Source: Molanna angustata (lineage: Eukaryota > Arthropoda > Insecta > Trichoptera > Molannidae). Taken from it: DNA of 64,000 bases. Both the position numbers and the translations under genes were made by a program. Positions 43,891-55,079 of this stretch are shown here, piece by piece; position 1 is the stretch's first letter, and every line of letters starts with the position of its first letter. Where the stretch lies: assembly GCA_963576475.1 (NCBI GenBank), contig OY754970.1, forward strand, positions 30,168,280 through 30,232,279, given 5' to 3'. The notes beneath the pieces were generated by a model. It saw only the letters and a program-made list of their open reading frames with translations. It searched no databases and was not told the origin of the DNA.

Positions 43891-44711
43891 ACTTTTATAA
43901 ATGACGGGTTTCAAACCCACTGCTTGTTTCTCAGGAAGGTTGAAAGCTTGTCAATATTTATTTTCATCGACAATTTATATAACCTATGTAGGTACAATTC
44001 ATTTATATTTATATATAGGTATATTTGATTCCTGTACAATAATGTTTACGGATAATGGCGTTGGTTCAATATGTAGGTACCTACAATATATATTTATGTA
44101 CAATTTATTTATATTATAATGTAATTAATTTATAAACAGTATATTCATTTTTATAAACAATTTATCTAGATTTAAATAACTTGGCCACTTCTGGTTTACA
44201 ATATACAACACACTGTACTGCTGTTTGTTGCTAATCATTAACTTCAATATCAATACCCTCATAGTAATTAGTAAGTACTTACGTGTCGTCATGACTTGTC
44301 TACATTATCACATACTGAATACACTCTTTAGTTCAATGTATGTTCTGTCTGTTACGGGAACTACTGGCGCTAGGCTTGTTGTGATGCCTGGCCGCCATGA
44401 CACCCGCATCGTGCGGAGTAATTTCTTCCTTCACTAACGGCGACAATTGCGCTCATTATTGCTTATTAAAACAGACTCAATTGAGGTAATGTTTTCCTCC
44501 CCACCATTACCAATCTACTGGTAGGTACCTTACCTACCGATAGAAAGTAATTTTTTGAATGAGATCATCGCGGCGTATGTGTACCTAGTACCTACCTAAT
44601 AAAACGGTGCATGATCAAGTTAATAATAAATAAAATGGATGGCAGCATTTTCAATATTGCATCTTGTAATTTTGAGAATGTATTTATTGTCACATATCAT
44701 ACAACATATCA
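43891..44711. other. AT-rich non-coding stretch
   Basis: A short GC-richer piece at 44356-44445 (GGCCGCCATGACACCCGCAT) could be a LINE scrap; not assigned. Confidence 0.35.
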
Positions 44712-45236
44712 ATGGATGCTAAAGTTGCCATTCATAACGTTATCTTAGTGCCAACCTTGACGTATGCAAGTGAAACCTGGACATGTCAGAAGTCGCGCGA
44801 ATGTAGAATAATTGCAGTTGAAATGAGATCGTCAAGAAGAATCTGTAATTGAACAATGTATGACAGGGTCAGAAATGAGGACATAAGGAAAGAATGTAGT
44901 ATAAAGAAAGATGTTATTATTAGAATGAAAGTGAACACATTGAGATGGTTTGGGCAGAATGAATGAGGAACGCCTGACGAAGAAAATATACATTGCGGAC
45001 AGGAATGGAATGAGAGGTCGGGGCCGCCCAAGGAAGGGATGGCACGTCCATGTGAACGGTATTTTGAAAGACGGAAATGTTAGAAGCGTGAACAACAGAC
45101 GAACATGTATAAGACGATGTATGAATGTTGACGTGGCGATGAATGTATGTCAAGATTGAAGTAATTGGCGTTCGGTTTTCTCTGCCTACCCCGTGAGGGA
45201 CATGGCGTGATGGTATGTATGTATGTATTTATTGTC
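44712..45236 (+). pseudogene. RTE-like LINE, C-terminus and 3' end
   Basis: The plus strand reads DAKVAIHNVILVPTLTYASE, then CRIIAVEMRSSRRICN and a stop, NTLRWFG, then (after a small deletion near 44955) MNEERLTKKIYIADRNGMRG and RGRPRKGWHVHVNGILKDGN to a stop near 45159. The 3' end has CTACCCCGTGAGGGACATGG, CGTGATGGTATG and (TATG)n. Compared with 7998 it lacks the bases of the HMER segment. Confidence 0.85.
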
Positions 45237-45889
45237 TATTCTCTAAGTTATTTCAACTTAATATTCCATGACATATTATGCAGTATTTAAGAAATTGTAA
45301 AACGGTTCGTTAATAGGTAATACAGTTTTATGCCCAGAAAACTATTTTTTATTAAAATCATGAGTCATGCATATTATAATTTATTCGAACATTTCTTAAA
45401 GACGTTAAACATATTTTTGTGCGAGGCACGAGGTGTAATATCGTTTGTAACTAGGTATGTAGTAGATATTGTATCTTGGCAGTAGCTCTGACTATTAATC
45501 ATTTTAATGTCGCAAATTAATTCACGTTCGAGTTATAAGAATGGGTAGGCTGATATTATTATAATATAATATTTATCTTTTGCGTTGAATCTGAATTTAT
45601 TATTAAGTTGGCATTCCTGAATGGGATTAAACGAGGTCGTTCTGATTTATTATGTTTTTATATCGATAACTCATCGCTAATCTTTTCATCACTCCATAAC
45701 TCACAATTCGGCCTTTACCGATTAACGAACGGATATATTATATTCGAGTTGATCCAGTTTCTTTTTGTCGAGATATCCGGCGCGTCTTCGTTTAAGATGA
45801 AAGTGGTGTAGGTCAAAAAATTATGAGAGTGCAGAAAATTATTTGGATAAAACCAGCAACCCATAGCAAAGGTAGTCGAAAATGACCAG
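45237..45889. other. AT-rich non-coding stretch
   Basis: Nothing recognised. Confidence 0.35.
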
Positions 45890-46430
45890 GATTTGTGGAA
45901 CAAACAGGCGGTTGAGTACATAGTAACCTCTTTTAAACTCGAACAATGTGTGACAAACTTTGCGTAATAGATGACTTGAAGAGATTTAGGTCAAATTATT
46001 GTCGAGATAACGTTGAACTATTGACTTTTCCAAGCAAGACAAAATTGTAGATCAGGCAGGCACGATTCTACAAACTTCGATAAGCTCGATCAATGTGTGA
46101 CACACTTTGCGGATATAGATGACTTGAAGAAGCCTAGGTCAAAATATTTCAAAAATTTCTTCGATAGCATTGAAATATTGACTTTTCCAAGCAAGATTAA
46201 ATTGTAGATCAGGCAGGCGGTTGACGATTCTACAAACTTCGATAAGCTCGATCAATATGTGACAAACTTTGCGGATATGGAGGACTTGAAGAGGTCTAGG
46301 TCAAAATATTTCAGAAAATTCTGAGATAACGTTGAAATATTGACTTTTCCAAATAAGATAAAATTGTAGAACAGACAGGCGGTTGAACAAACTTCGATAA
46401 GCTCGAATAATATGTGATAAACTCTGTGAA
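45890..46430. repeat. ~157-bp tandem repeat, about 3.5 units
   Basis: The word GTAGATCAGGCAGGC or a variant recurs at about 45895, 46047, 46204 and 46366. Each unit contains CTTCGATAAGCTCGA, GATGACTTGAAGA-type and TATTGACTTTTCCAA. Units differ by several percent and by small indels, so the array is old. Confidence 0.85.
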
Positions 46431-46768
46431 CTTGGTTTTATCGTCACTGTACTGTCCCTGTGTAACTACACACAATGTTACCTACACAGGGACATTATCT
46501 AAATCTAATTAAAAGTGTTCTAAAATTAAACCACGTTTCTATAAAATGGAATTTAAGTCAATTTGGCTAATTATTTTTTTCCATTAGTCTGCAATGTATC
46601 TATTAATTATTATATTGTCTCATTGGACGTATAATTAAGTGAACCTGTTTTAGGACGTGTAAACGTAGTAGGTATTATTTTCAGGACCACTCCAAGACAT
46701 TGTATTGTACTTTATTTTAATAATAATAATATAAATTAGCCCACAAACTCATCTAAACACACCAAAGA
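46431..46768. other. AT-rich non-coding stretch
   Basis: Includes a 12-bp inverted repeat TGTCCCTGTGTA/TACACAGGGACA (46453-46464, 46483-46494). Otherwise nothing. Confidence 0.4.
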
Positions 46769-47170
46769 TGGCATCAATACACACCACCAGCAGTGACAGA
46801 AAACGACAACTACAAATTACACTGGAATAGAGACATTATTACAGACAGAACAAACCTACACAACCGACCAGACATTATTCTTATTGAAAAAATAAATAGA
46901 CACACATATTTTAAAGATATATCATACCAAACACACCAAATCTAAAAAAAAAACATCTGGAAAAAATCGTTAGCAAAACAAATAAAATGGAAACAAGAAA
47001 AAGTAACAATAGTCTCGATAATATTATCATCTACAGGCTTCATACCAAAAACACTCCAAAAATATAGACATACTAAAGCTACCTCCATATGTCATCAGCA
47101 ACATACAAAACTGTAATAATCAACACATGTACGTTAGTCAGAAAATTCTTACAGGTACCAGTAACAATTA
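46769..47170 (+). pseudogene. LINE ORF C-terminal domain remnant
   Basis: The plus strand reads WHQYTPPAVTENDNYKLHWN, then RDIITDRTNLHNRPDIILIE and a stop at 46943-46945. Further on, in another frame, it reads KWKQEKVTIVSIILSSTGFI and PKTLQKY. The order W.YxPPxVxENxxYKLxWxR...HNRPDIxLxxK...(V)xxIVLSSTGxIPKxL is a known C-terminal block of insect LINE-like polymerases. Breaks by a stop and a frameshift show it is dead. The block is well conserved in spite of the AT-rich context. Confidence 0.7.
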
Positions 47171-49499
47171 AAAAAAATATTTTTACCATCATCATAAATA
47201 AATTACATACATAATTACTAAACAACTTGAGAATTCCTCCGTTGTTTGGTTTATTTTTACCAGTTACTGAGTTACTCCCCTAAAAGACTGAATAATAATA
47301 ATAACAAAACATTTATTGAGACGAAAAAAATAAATTTACATACATACATAGTTGGTATTTTTAGATGTTTTTAAATGGTATTGTTTTGAAATATTCTTTA
47401 TATAAATGTTATCTGGCACGATATTCTATTTTTAGTCATGTCTTCATTGTTGAAAATTGTATTCTTCTGAGATATCCCAAGCCTTCTCATTTCTCGAGAT
47501 AAGGTAGGTTCGTGCTCCTAATTAACCTTCGCATACCCCTTCAAATGCCTTCGATACGTTACTTGTCAATTAAGAGTATCATATATCTCCCTGCGAACAA
47601 ATCGTGGATGACCTGATACATTCTACAATGGATTGCAGTCAACCATTAAATCTCTTAGGTCATTTTTGCCGCAATTTTCAATTGCATACGTCAAAGTCGT
47701 GCTGCAATTTCAATATTTAACACGATTTTTTTAGTTGCTAGGTAGAATCCGAAAAATTCACTCACTCTTGGGAAGACATATTATCCTTCCACAAATATTG
47801 ATAATAGCATAATACCTGTATGAATATTAACATTATTGAATAGTCCAATAGCTTAGGCGTGGTTCCCTTGAATTCCTATTAATAAAAAAAAATATTTCTG
47901 TTTAACCTTCGATAACTTTATTACCTATCGTATATTTTATGATAATAACTTGCGTTTCTTGATTAGACAACATCTCATCATCAACGCAAGCGAAGACTAA
48001 ACTCATAATACTTAAAATAGTGAAGTATCCCTTTGGTGATTTTGTCTTTATTCTACATCAGCGATCACGTCGTTTAACTTAGATTAACTGAGAGAAATAA
48101 ACTCATTTAGTTCAGCCCTAATGCGTACGTGAAGAATGGACTCATCATACTTTCATTTCTCGCCCTACAATTATGGCCCATCTATGACTAATGACTGGCT
48201 CTTGTACAATGTACATGCCTAGTAATGAGAGGTTGCTGGAACAAAAACAATGTTTCATATCTTATTAACTCTGCATTTTCCGTCAGTGGCATTAGAACAA
48301 CTGAATGTTGAACAAAACAACACGAGGTTCAAGAAACTCGACGTATCTAGGACATTTTCCTGTTTATTGTCCAAGTTCACGGTCACCTATCGACATCATC
48401 TTTTGCGGTGAGCGCCACTTATTATCTACGTTCAAAATAAAACTATGTTTGTTGTTATATTAGTATATTAACTATCGGCTTACATAACTTGCGTTTATAG
48501 GTGTAGCACTCTGTATAAGGATACACGTTGTGATTAATATTTAAGCTGACGTGACCCAGTTACAGTTACCCGTGAATTTTCAGTTTAAACAAGACCAACA
48601 TAGATGTATGTAGTATTAGTGAGTTCCCCATCTCACTTTGCGATAGCAGTGTTGGTATTACGAGATACTCTTCTGCCTTGTATCGTGTAACTGTAGCAGA
48701 CATACCTACTTAATCCTGGATTATTTGGAATGTGACATTTGACTGTTTGGTCTATGTCGTCGGTTTATTCTTCAATCTTTGTCCTCTTGTATGCTCAATG
48801 TCTTATTATTTGTAATGTTCCGTATTCAATACACTTATCCAAAGCTTGAAGTTATCCAACAACATCTCAATCCGTCTACACGTTTACTTAATTGTCTGCT
48901 GCGCAGTATTTAAAGCAAACGTATAAAATATTTTATGCGTCGATAAATGATCTTATAGGCTGTTAAATAAAATAGTTAAAGTCTCAATGTAAATAGGCAC
49001 TTTTGTATTATTTAATCGTAAAAATCAAATAGACTAAGAGTCGGTGACAGCCGAATAATATACTTACGTACAAAATTTTTATTTTGCTTTACCAAATTTG
49101 TTTAAGAATTAAATATCTCTAGTTCTTTTAAAATATCCTTTATAATTATTTTATATCAGATTTTATGTCTTTCTTGGCTTATCTTTTGATGTTGTCATTT
49201 TTTAATTACCTTCTTATGATTTGTATTAACAATGTAATGTTTTATCGTCGTTTATCGCATATCTTTATATTTAGGTGATTTCAGAACAAAAATTCGTATT
49301 CATTCGTATTCATTATTTCAAATAATATTGTATTTCAAATAAAATTGGCTGTGAGGCACCGGATTAGAATAGTGCTTCCACTCTTTTCTATTATTGTTTT
49401 CGAGTGTCCCGTAAGAGCCGGGTAATCAAAAATACAACAGGCAACAATAACATCTCACATAGTTCAACAATGAGGTTCACCACCCATTCTGAATATAGT
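47171..49499. other. Longest stretch with little recognisable content
   Basis: TTATTGAGACG near 47315 may be a LINE tail (minus), and TTGCATACGTCAAAGTCGTG near 47681 weakly recalls the RTE-like segment at 14795. From 47900 to 49400 I see no repeat or gene. Confidence 0.35.
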
Positions 49500-49640
49500 G
49501 CCTTTTTAGGTGGGACGAGACTGGTGTGTGGGTATACACATATATGTTGTGCTCCCTTTTATAAGGCAATGCAAACCCGCACACCTTTCGCTAGTTACCC
49601 CACATTGTGGGATATTCCGTGATGGTATGAATGAATGAAA
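49500..49640 (+). mobile_element. LINE 3' end, GTGATGG/(ATGA)n family
   Basis: GGGACGAGACTGGTGTGTGG, TTGTGCTCCCTTTTATAAGG, CGCACACCTTTCGCTAGTTA, then CCCCACATTGTGGG (hairpin) and GTGATGGTATGAATGAATGA. It matches the antisense copy at 39493-39602. Confidence 0.8.
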
Positions 49641-50679
49641 GCCAAATATTGAGCCTTCCCAATTCTCATATTTGTCTCTCACTATAGGTGTAAGTGTTTA
49701 TTAAAATATTTTTTTTGTTGTTTTATAGATATATGTTTTTTTTCTATATGTAAATATATATTTTCTGATCGTCCAAGGGATTGCTGAAAACCAACTGCAG
49801 TGTGGGTCGGGTTTACAGCTGAGATATTTCCTATTTGTTGTAAAATATGGCCAAAAAATGTTATTTTTTTCCGTTTAAAATATTTTCCAAAAATATATTA
49901 TTATGTCCTGTTGTACTTTGCCCCAAACATGTATTTTTGGTAATCTATATTTAAATATCGGCTACAATGAAAGTTATCGATCATACTTACATATTTTATT
50001 TTTATCAATTTTAGTAATATTTACTTACTTGGTTGATACCTAGTATCGACTATTTATATTTCTTTAACATTCACTTGATTATACAAACATTGTATTAAAG
50101 AAAAATTCTGTCTAAATGTTGTATAGGTACTTATGTAATAAATTTAGTTCATCGACTGATAATTTTTGATTGATATCAATATTATTACATAATCAAAATA
50201 AAATAATACTTGATTCTATAGATTTATTGTGATAATTATTGAATATTTATGAAGAATTATGACTTGCATAATTGTAATTATTTTGAAGATTTCCCTTTTG
50301 TACGAAATACCTCAAAATTCATATCAATGGAACATTGCCAAGTAGGTATTGTTTAATTTTAAAATAAAAAAAACTATCTTCTTGGATTTTCAACAAATGT
50401 AGAATGAACATTGAACAAATATTTTCAAAATAATTCAATGATATACCTATATGATTCAAGACGCAGTTCGCAGTTGTTCGCTCATAATGATTTTTATATT
50501 TTAACATTACCGTGATATAGATAGGTATTCAGATTTTCCGTTTTTGTCAAAAATGTGAGCTCTTTGTTTTTTTTTTGTTTATCGGGGTAGCCAAATATAA
50601 ATTCAAATTGTTAGGGTAACCAAATATTAAACTTAATTATATGTAGGTACTGTATTGATTATGTCATTTGAATGTAATT
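49641..50679. other. AT-rich non-coding stretch
   Basis: Nothing recognised. Confidence 0.4.
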
Positions 50680-50940
50680 TAAAGATTTTCCGACACAAGC
50701 ACTGCTAAGTGGAATAGTTCTTATCCACTGGATATTGGTATGTTACTGGCAATATTGTCTTCATGTTGTAAGGACTCATTATACTTGATGTTATAATTAA
50801 GTATCCTAGATGGTGAATTTTATCATTGGCAGCATATTCTAAATTGTCTTAGTTTTACCTATAATAAACTGTATTTAAATAATACAGTTTATTATAGGTA
50901 AAACTAAGTAATGGATTTAAATAAATTATAATATATTTAA
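50680..50940 (+). repeat. Repeat family E 3' end, with hairpin
   Basis: It matches 39290-39490 in CCGACACAAGCACTGCT and GGAATAGTTCTTATCCACTG and ends ATGGATTTAAATAAATT. A perfect 28-bp hairpin (50848-50908) sits in the last third and is absent from the sister copy. Confidence 0.7.
50848..50908. repeat. Perfect 28-bp inverted repeat with 5-bp loop
   Basis: The left arm 50848-50875 begins CTTAGTTTTACCTATAATAA; the right arm 50881-50908 is its exact complement; the loop is TAAAT. Confidence 0.95.
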
Positions 50941-50956
50941 TATGCAACATAAAAAA

Positions 50957-51167
50957 ACCGCCGTGGCACAGTTGGTAAGCCGTTCGGTTTCTGTGCGGGT
51001 TTCCTGGGTTCGATTCCCAGCATAGGATAAATTTATTTAAATTTATTTCTCACGCAAATGTTGCTTCTCTGGGCTGGAAAAACTGGTTAGTTGGAAGAAA
51101 TTGCCATACGGTAATAAACTCGCCACTTGCGCAGGGTGCAAGGAATTGTTTATTATTTATTTATTTT
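50957..51167 (+). mobile_element. tRNA-derived SINE, family B
   Basis: ACCGCCGTGGCACAGTTGGT, B box GGGTTCGATTCCCAG, and the tail GTTGGAAGAAATTGCCATAC, CTCGCCACTTGCGCAGGGTG and (TTTA)n. It is one of the best preserved copies. Confidence 0.95.
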
Positions 51168-51489
51168 AATTCTAACCGTAAGGACATGTTTTCCTCTATA
51201 AATATATTTTACAAATTAGTTCTGTTTAACGACAAATTAATGGCTCACGTTAGAAAAATTACATATTTCTTTTACGTAGGTATAACTTGTGTTATGTATT
51301 GGAAGATGAATTACCGGCAAATTCGTGATTGGATCAAAACGTTAATTTGATTGATCTGAAGTAGGCACTCAAAACTAGTTGAGGAGCACTACATATCCAC
51401 GATGATTATTCTGCGCGTGCATTGGCACAATTCATAGAGACGAGTCAGATACGCGCGTTTCTATTAAGTCACGGAATATTCCGGCCCGT
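51168..51489. other. AT-rich non-coding stretch
   Basis: Nothing recognised. Confidence 0.4.
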
Positions 51490-51910
51490 CTATATTATGG
51501 CCGACCTCACATTTGACTAACTGACCTCCCCGTCTCTTTTCTTCTTAGCTCTTTCCTCGCACATGTTGTGGTGAGATGATCTTCTATCGCAGGGCCACGG
51601 TCATCGAGTTTACTTTCGTCTTTCACCGCGGCCTGCATCTCCGCGTGCCGTATGACTCCCAAACGACCGTTCGGTACCGGGCACCTAGCGGACGGGGTCA
51701 AATCGTCGCCTTGCCCCTGTCGAATCGGCGATGTCGCTCGGTTGGATCTTTTTTCGCCGCTAACGCGTTTTGTCTGGCGCCGTGTCGTCTGAGTGTGGAC
51801 GTGCGGTATGTAGGTGGTAACCCGTTTTTCCTCTCGTTGGATGCGAGCTGTGCGCCTGCGCGGATTCGCCTCAATAAGACCGTGGTTGAATTTTGAAACC
51901 GGTGCAGCGA
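51490..51910. other. CpG-rich island with candidate exon
   Basis: A branch-point-like CTAAC (51517-51521) and pyrimidine tract end in AG at 51547-51548, a good acceptor on the plus strand. A frame from ATG 51576 is open to 51896 (106 residues, MIFYRRATVIEFTFVFHRGL at the start, many Arg). A donor-like GTATGT is at 51806. The minus strand is also open for 197 codons (51507-52100). I recognise neither product, and high CpG makes chance open frames likely. A host exon, a promoter island or an old LINE segment are all possible. Confidence 0.25.
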
Positions 51911-52655
51911 GCGAATCGATAATGAATGCATTGGTCATGAATATCGTGTAGGTAGGCAGAATGTGTATATGTTGGTTTATTAATATTGTGTCAGTAGGAA
52001 TATAATTTTTTACCTTTAGTGCTGTGATTGTTGTATATATTATTATTCCAACCACCATGTTTTGATTTGCGTGTTTCTTGAAGCAACTATTTGTTTTCAC
52101 TTTTAATTTTTAGTTTAGAAACCATCGTGAGCACTTAATATTTTTTGAAACAGGCCTCCGATTTCGGTATGCTTAATTTTCGACATTTTGGTAAAAAAAA
52201 AAGGCGAATATTTTAAAACTATTCATATGAATGATTTTTGTGTTAACAGAGTGGAAATCCATTTTAAAATTATATAATGAACATATATAGGTATGGTCGA
52301 CTTTATTATTTCACTAAACCAGCAAAAAATTGAAACTATTATAGTCATCTATATTAAACATAATTTACAAAAATAATGATCAGCGCATTTGTGAGTTAAA
52401 GAAGCTAAAAATGAATTTCATTCAAAACACATCTGTTATTTCTTATATAAATGTTTGCTAGTTTTCTGTAGAATTTGGTAGATCAAAGCAGATCTGGGCA
52501 ACGCAATGCCTCAATTCAATTCGATACAATAATAAAACGAGTGGGTTGTGGCCAACGCTAAACTCTTCTCTTACAAGTCATTCTATAAAGTATTCAAATT
52601 GTGTATGGACAATATTCAGCATTTTCATGAGATGAGTTCATTTAAATATTTTATT
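51911..52655. other. AT-rich non-coding stretch
   Basis: Nothing recognised. Confidence 0.4.
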
Positions 52656-52749
52656 ATGAAAACTTGATAACTCTTCAACGCCATTTTATGAAAGTGATGT
52701 GCCTTTCTACCTTGTTAATTTCAAATTTTAAGTTTCCTGAGTTTGGGGT

Positions 52750-53075
52750 TACTTTGAAATATTTGGCGGTTAAAAAAATTGAGAATCACTATTCAGTTAT
52801 CCTTCAAAATCTAATGGGGTCTAAGCGAGTCGTAGATACCTATACATATTTACAAAATTTGAAAATAATCGAAGGAGTAATTTAGTCTATAATCGATAAA
52901 GTAAATTAAACACGCCGTACACAGCACACACAGATACATTGTGATAAAACTTTCATAATACAATCTCAGCATGATAGTTAAAGTCTAGTTGATAATCTGC
53001 AATAAAAAATACCCTTAAAAATTGCGAAATTATAACTCCCCACTATATCCTCTTGGGTCAGTGAGGAGTAAAAAA
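52750..53075 (+). repeat. Interspersed repeat F, copy 1
   Basis: ATCCTTCAAAATCTAATGGG, TCATAATACAATCTCAGCAT, GATAATCTGCAATAAAAAAT and ACCCTTAAAAATTGCGAAAT recur in the same order and orientation at 59025-59325. It is non-coding; the class is unknown. Confidence 0.8.
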
Positions 53076-53419
53076 CAAATACACTAACAATTATAAATAA
53101 AAATAATAGTTTCAAAACCAACAGGAACACAAAAAGAATAAAATATACATTTCAAATCTAGGAAAAAACATCATCAAAATTATAATACAAAACAAAAAAT
53201 AGGTATAAAATAAATAGCACATATAAAAATAAACATTAACCACAAACACACCAATATCAGAGAATGGAATGGAATATTAGGGAGAGTAGGTATTACAAAT
53301 TGTTTTGAGTTTCTTTTTAAGAAGTAGGAAAGAGAGCATTGAATGGCCCAGAAGGAATATCCCCAACTTACAAGTGTTTTATTTGTACAACATAATAATA
53401 ATAATAATAATTAAAGACT

Positions 53420-53900
53420 TTTATTGAATTAATCAACGTGGACGACTTATTGCCCGCAGGCAATTTCTACCAGTCAACAACCATGGTAAATACAAACAGT
53501 TACAGGAATATAAGAATACAAATAGGAAAAGAAAAAAAAAAGAAAATCATAAATACAAAATAAATATAAAAAAAAAAAAAATATATGTATAAATAAGAAC
53601 AAAAATAAGAATAAAAAATATATATCAGATAGATTCACTATGTTTATTGGATGGAGTATAGGAGAGGAGAAAGGAAGAGAGAGGGATGAAGGGGAAAAAA
53701 GTGAATTTGTGGTTATGTGGATAGAAAGTGTGACTTCAGACGCTTTTTGAATGCTAACAAATTAGTGGGATCTCTGATACTCTCCGGCAATAGATAGAGC
53801 TGCATGAACTGTGAACATACAGAAGGGATATAATCATCTTATCATTGTGGGTGACCAATAATTGACTAGTTCAGCGCGCTGAAGTTCCAGTGACCTCTGA
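53420..53900 (-). mobile_element. LINE 3' end, antisense
   Basis: The plus strand starts with TTATTGAATTAATCAACG, then GACTTATTGCCCGCAGGCAA and TTTCTACCAGTCAACAACCA. On the minus strand this gives the TTGCC-TGCG-GGCAA stem-loop of the LINE family 1 / SINE B tail. The coding side (53730-53900) is too degraded to read. Confidence 0.65.
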
Positions 53901-54039
53901 GCACCTGAATATCAAAAGGACAGATATGTTTTTTTTATCGGTTAAAGGTGCATCGACCCCGTACAACTAATCTTTCGGCTTAATTTTGTTGTAGGTTATA
54001 TTTAGATATAGGCGAGGTGATTGTTTGATTAGAGAGGCC
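53901..54039. other. AT-rich non-coding stretch
   Basis: Nothing recognised. Confidence 0.35.
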
Positions 54040-54325
54040 ATATCTTGCCAGTACGAAAGTAGGCACATTCATGTTTTTCAGTATGTAGGTACGAGTCGTC
54101 CCGGATGGGTCAAATTGGGTCACGCGCACCTCTGCCGCGCAATGCATTCTCTTCTTCATTTTCATACGTTTGGAGCGCTTTTTTTTTGTTCCAACGCCGC
54201 CGTCGTCCTCCGATAAGGCGCCAAGTTTATCTTGAGTGCAGCCGATAAGGCCGATATCTCCTGCGCTTGATTTTCAGGTCACAAATGCAATGTTATCGGT
54301 ATCGGTTATTATCAGTTCGCTGGTT
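54040..54325. promoter_or_regulatory. GC-richer segment with GATA-motif cluster
   Basis: GATAAGG (54212-54218), TTATC (54227-54231), GATAAGG (54244-54250) and TTATC sites near 54293 and 54308 lie within about 100 bp. Nearby is a CpG-rich patch (CGCCGCCGTCGTCCTCCG). No repeat ends were seen. A GATA-factor regulatory module is an inference. Confidence 0.3.
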
Positions 54326-54477
54326 CACTGTTCACTTGTAATTATGTGGGTAAGTACCTACCTGTGGCTTATAATATATTTTTCCTTATCGCGTTTTTTA
54401 TCGTTTTTTTTCTTTATTTAGTCGAGTGTTCCGATTATGACTTAATTTATCAATTTATTCGGAATATTGCTTTTTTT

Positions 54478-54612
54478 TAGGTTAGACGAGACTAATGTGT
54501 GGGCATACACGCATGTGTCTTGATTTTTTTTTAAATATTAAAATGCACACCCGCACACCTGTCGCTGGTTAACCCACATTGTGGGATATTCTGTGATGGT
54601 ATGTATGTTAAT
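54478..54612 (+). mobile_element. LINE 3' end, GTGATGG/(TATG) family
   Basis: TTAGACGAGACTAATGTGTG, GTGCACACCCGCACACC-type sequence (ATGCACACCCGCACACCTGT), TGGTTAACCCACATTGTGGG and CTGTGATGGTATGTATG match 49500-49640. The middle has a T/A-rich stretch replacing the CCCTTTTATAAGG segment. Confidence 0.75.
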
Positions 54613-54984
54613 TTTAAAATTTGTAATAGGTAGTTAGTAATTACAATCCTACTCTAGCAAATTTTACGAAGTTATTTAGACATTATTGGTTGGTTATTTG
54701 TGAAGTTTGACCTAAGGATTTTCATCAAGGTTATGTTGGTCACAAAAAATAAAGTAAATAACTCGAGCGTCACTACAGTTTTCTAGAAGACCAACAAAAT
54801 CGTAAAATAAAATGAAATAATTCATTTTCCATTATTTACATATACACATTACAATAACAAAAAAGTCACTAAGTAGGTATATTAAAAAAATACTTATTAT
54901 AAACATACAATGTACAACAATTGTTCTTATTTGGAAATTTACTGCCTCACTAGATGAGTCTGTTCAGGGCTGCGTTCAGATAGA

Positions 54985-55002
54985 ACACTCGACGTCGAGT
55001 GT
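54985..55002. repeat. 18-bp perfect palindrome
   Basis: ACACTCGACGTCGAGTGT with no spacer, in a GTTCAGATAGAAC context that looks like a MITE end. Confidence 0.9.
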
Positions 55003-55079
55003 CGGATGTACTTGAAGTTGCAGATTATGGCGATTTTCACACCAATCTCACTGAACTCTTTTAAATGTCAAATGTCATG

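Noticed and set aside
46453..46494. 12-bp inverted repeat, possible terminator-like or MITE hairpin
   Set aside because: Short arms with an 18-bp spacer can arise by chance; nothing else supports a function.
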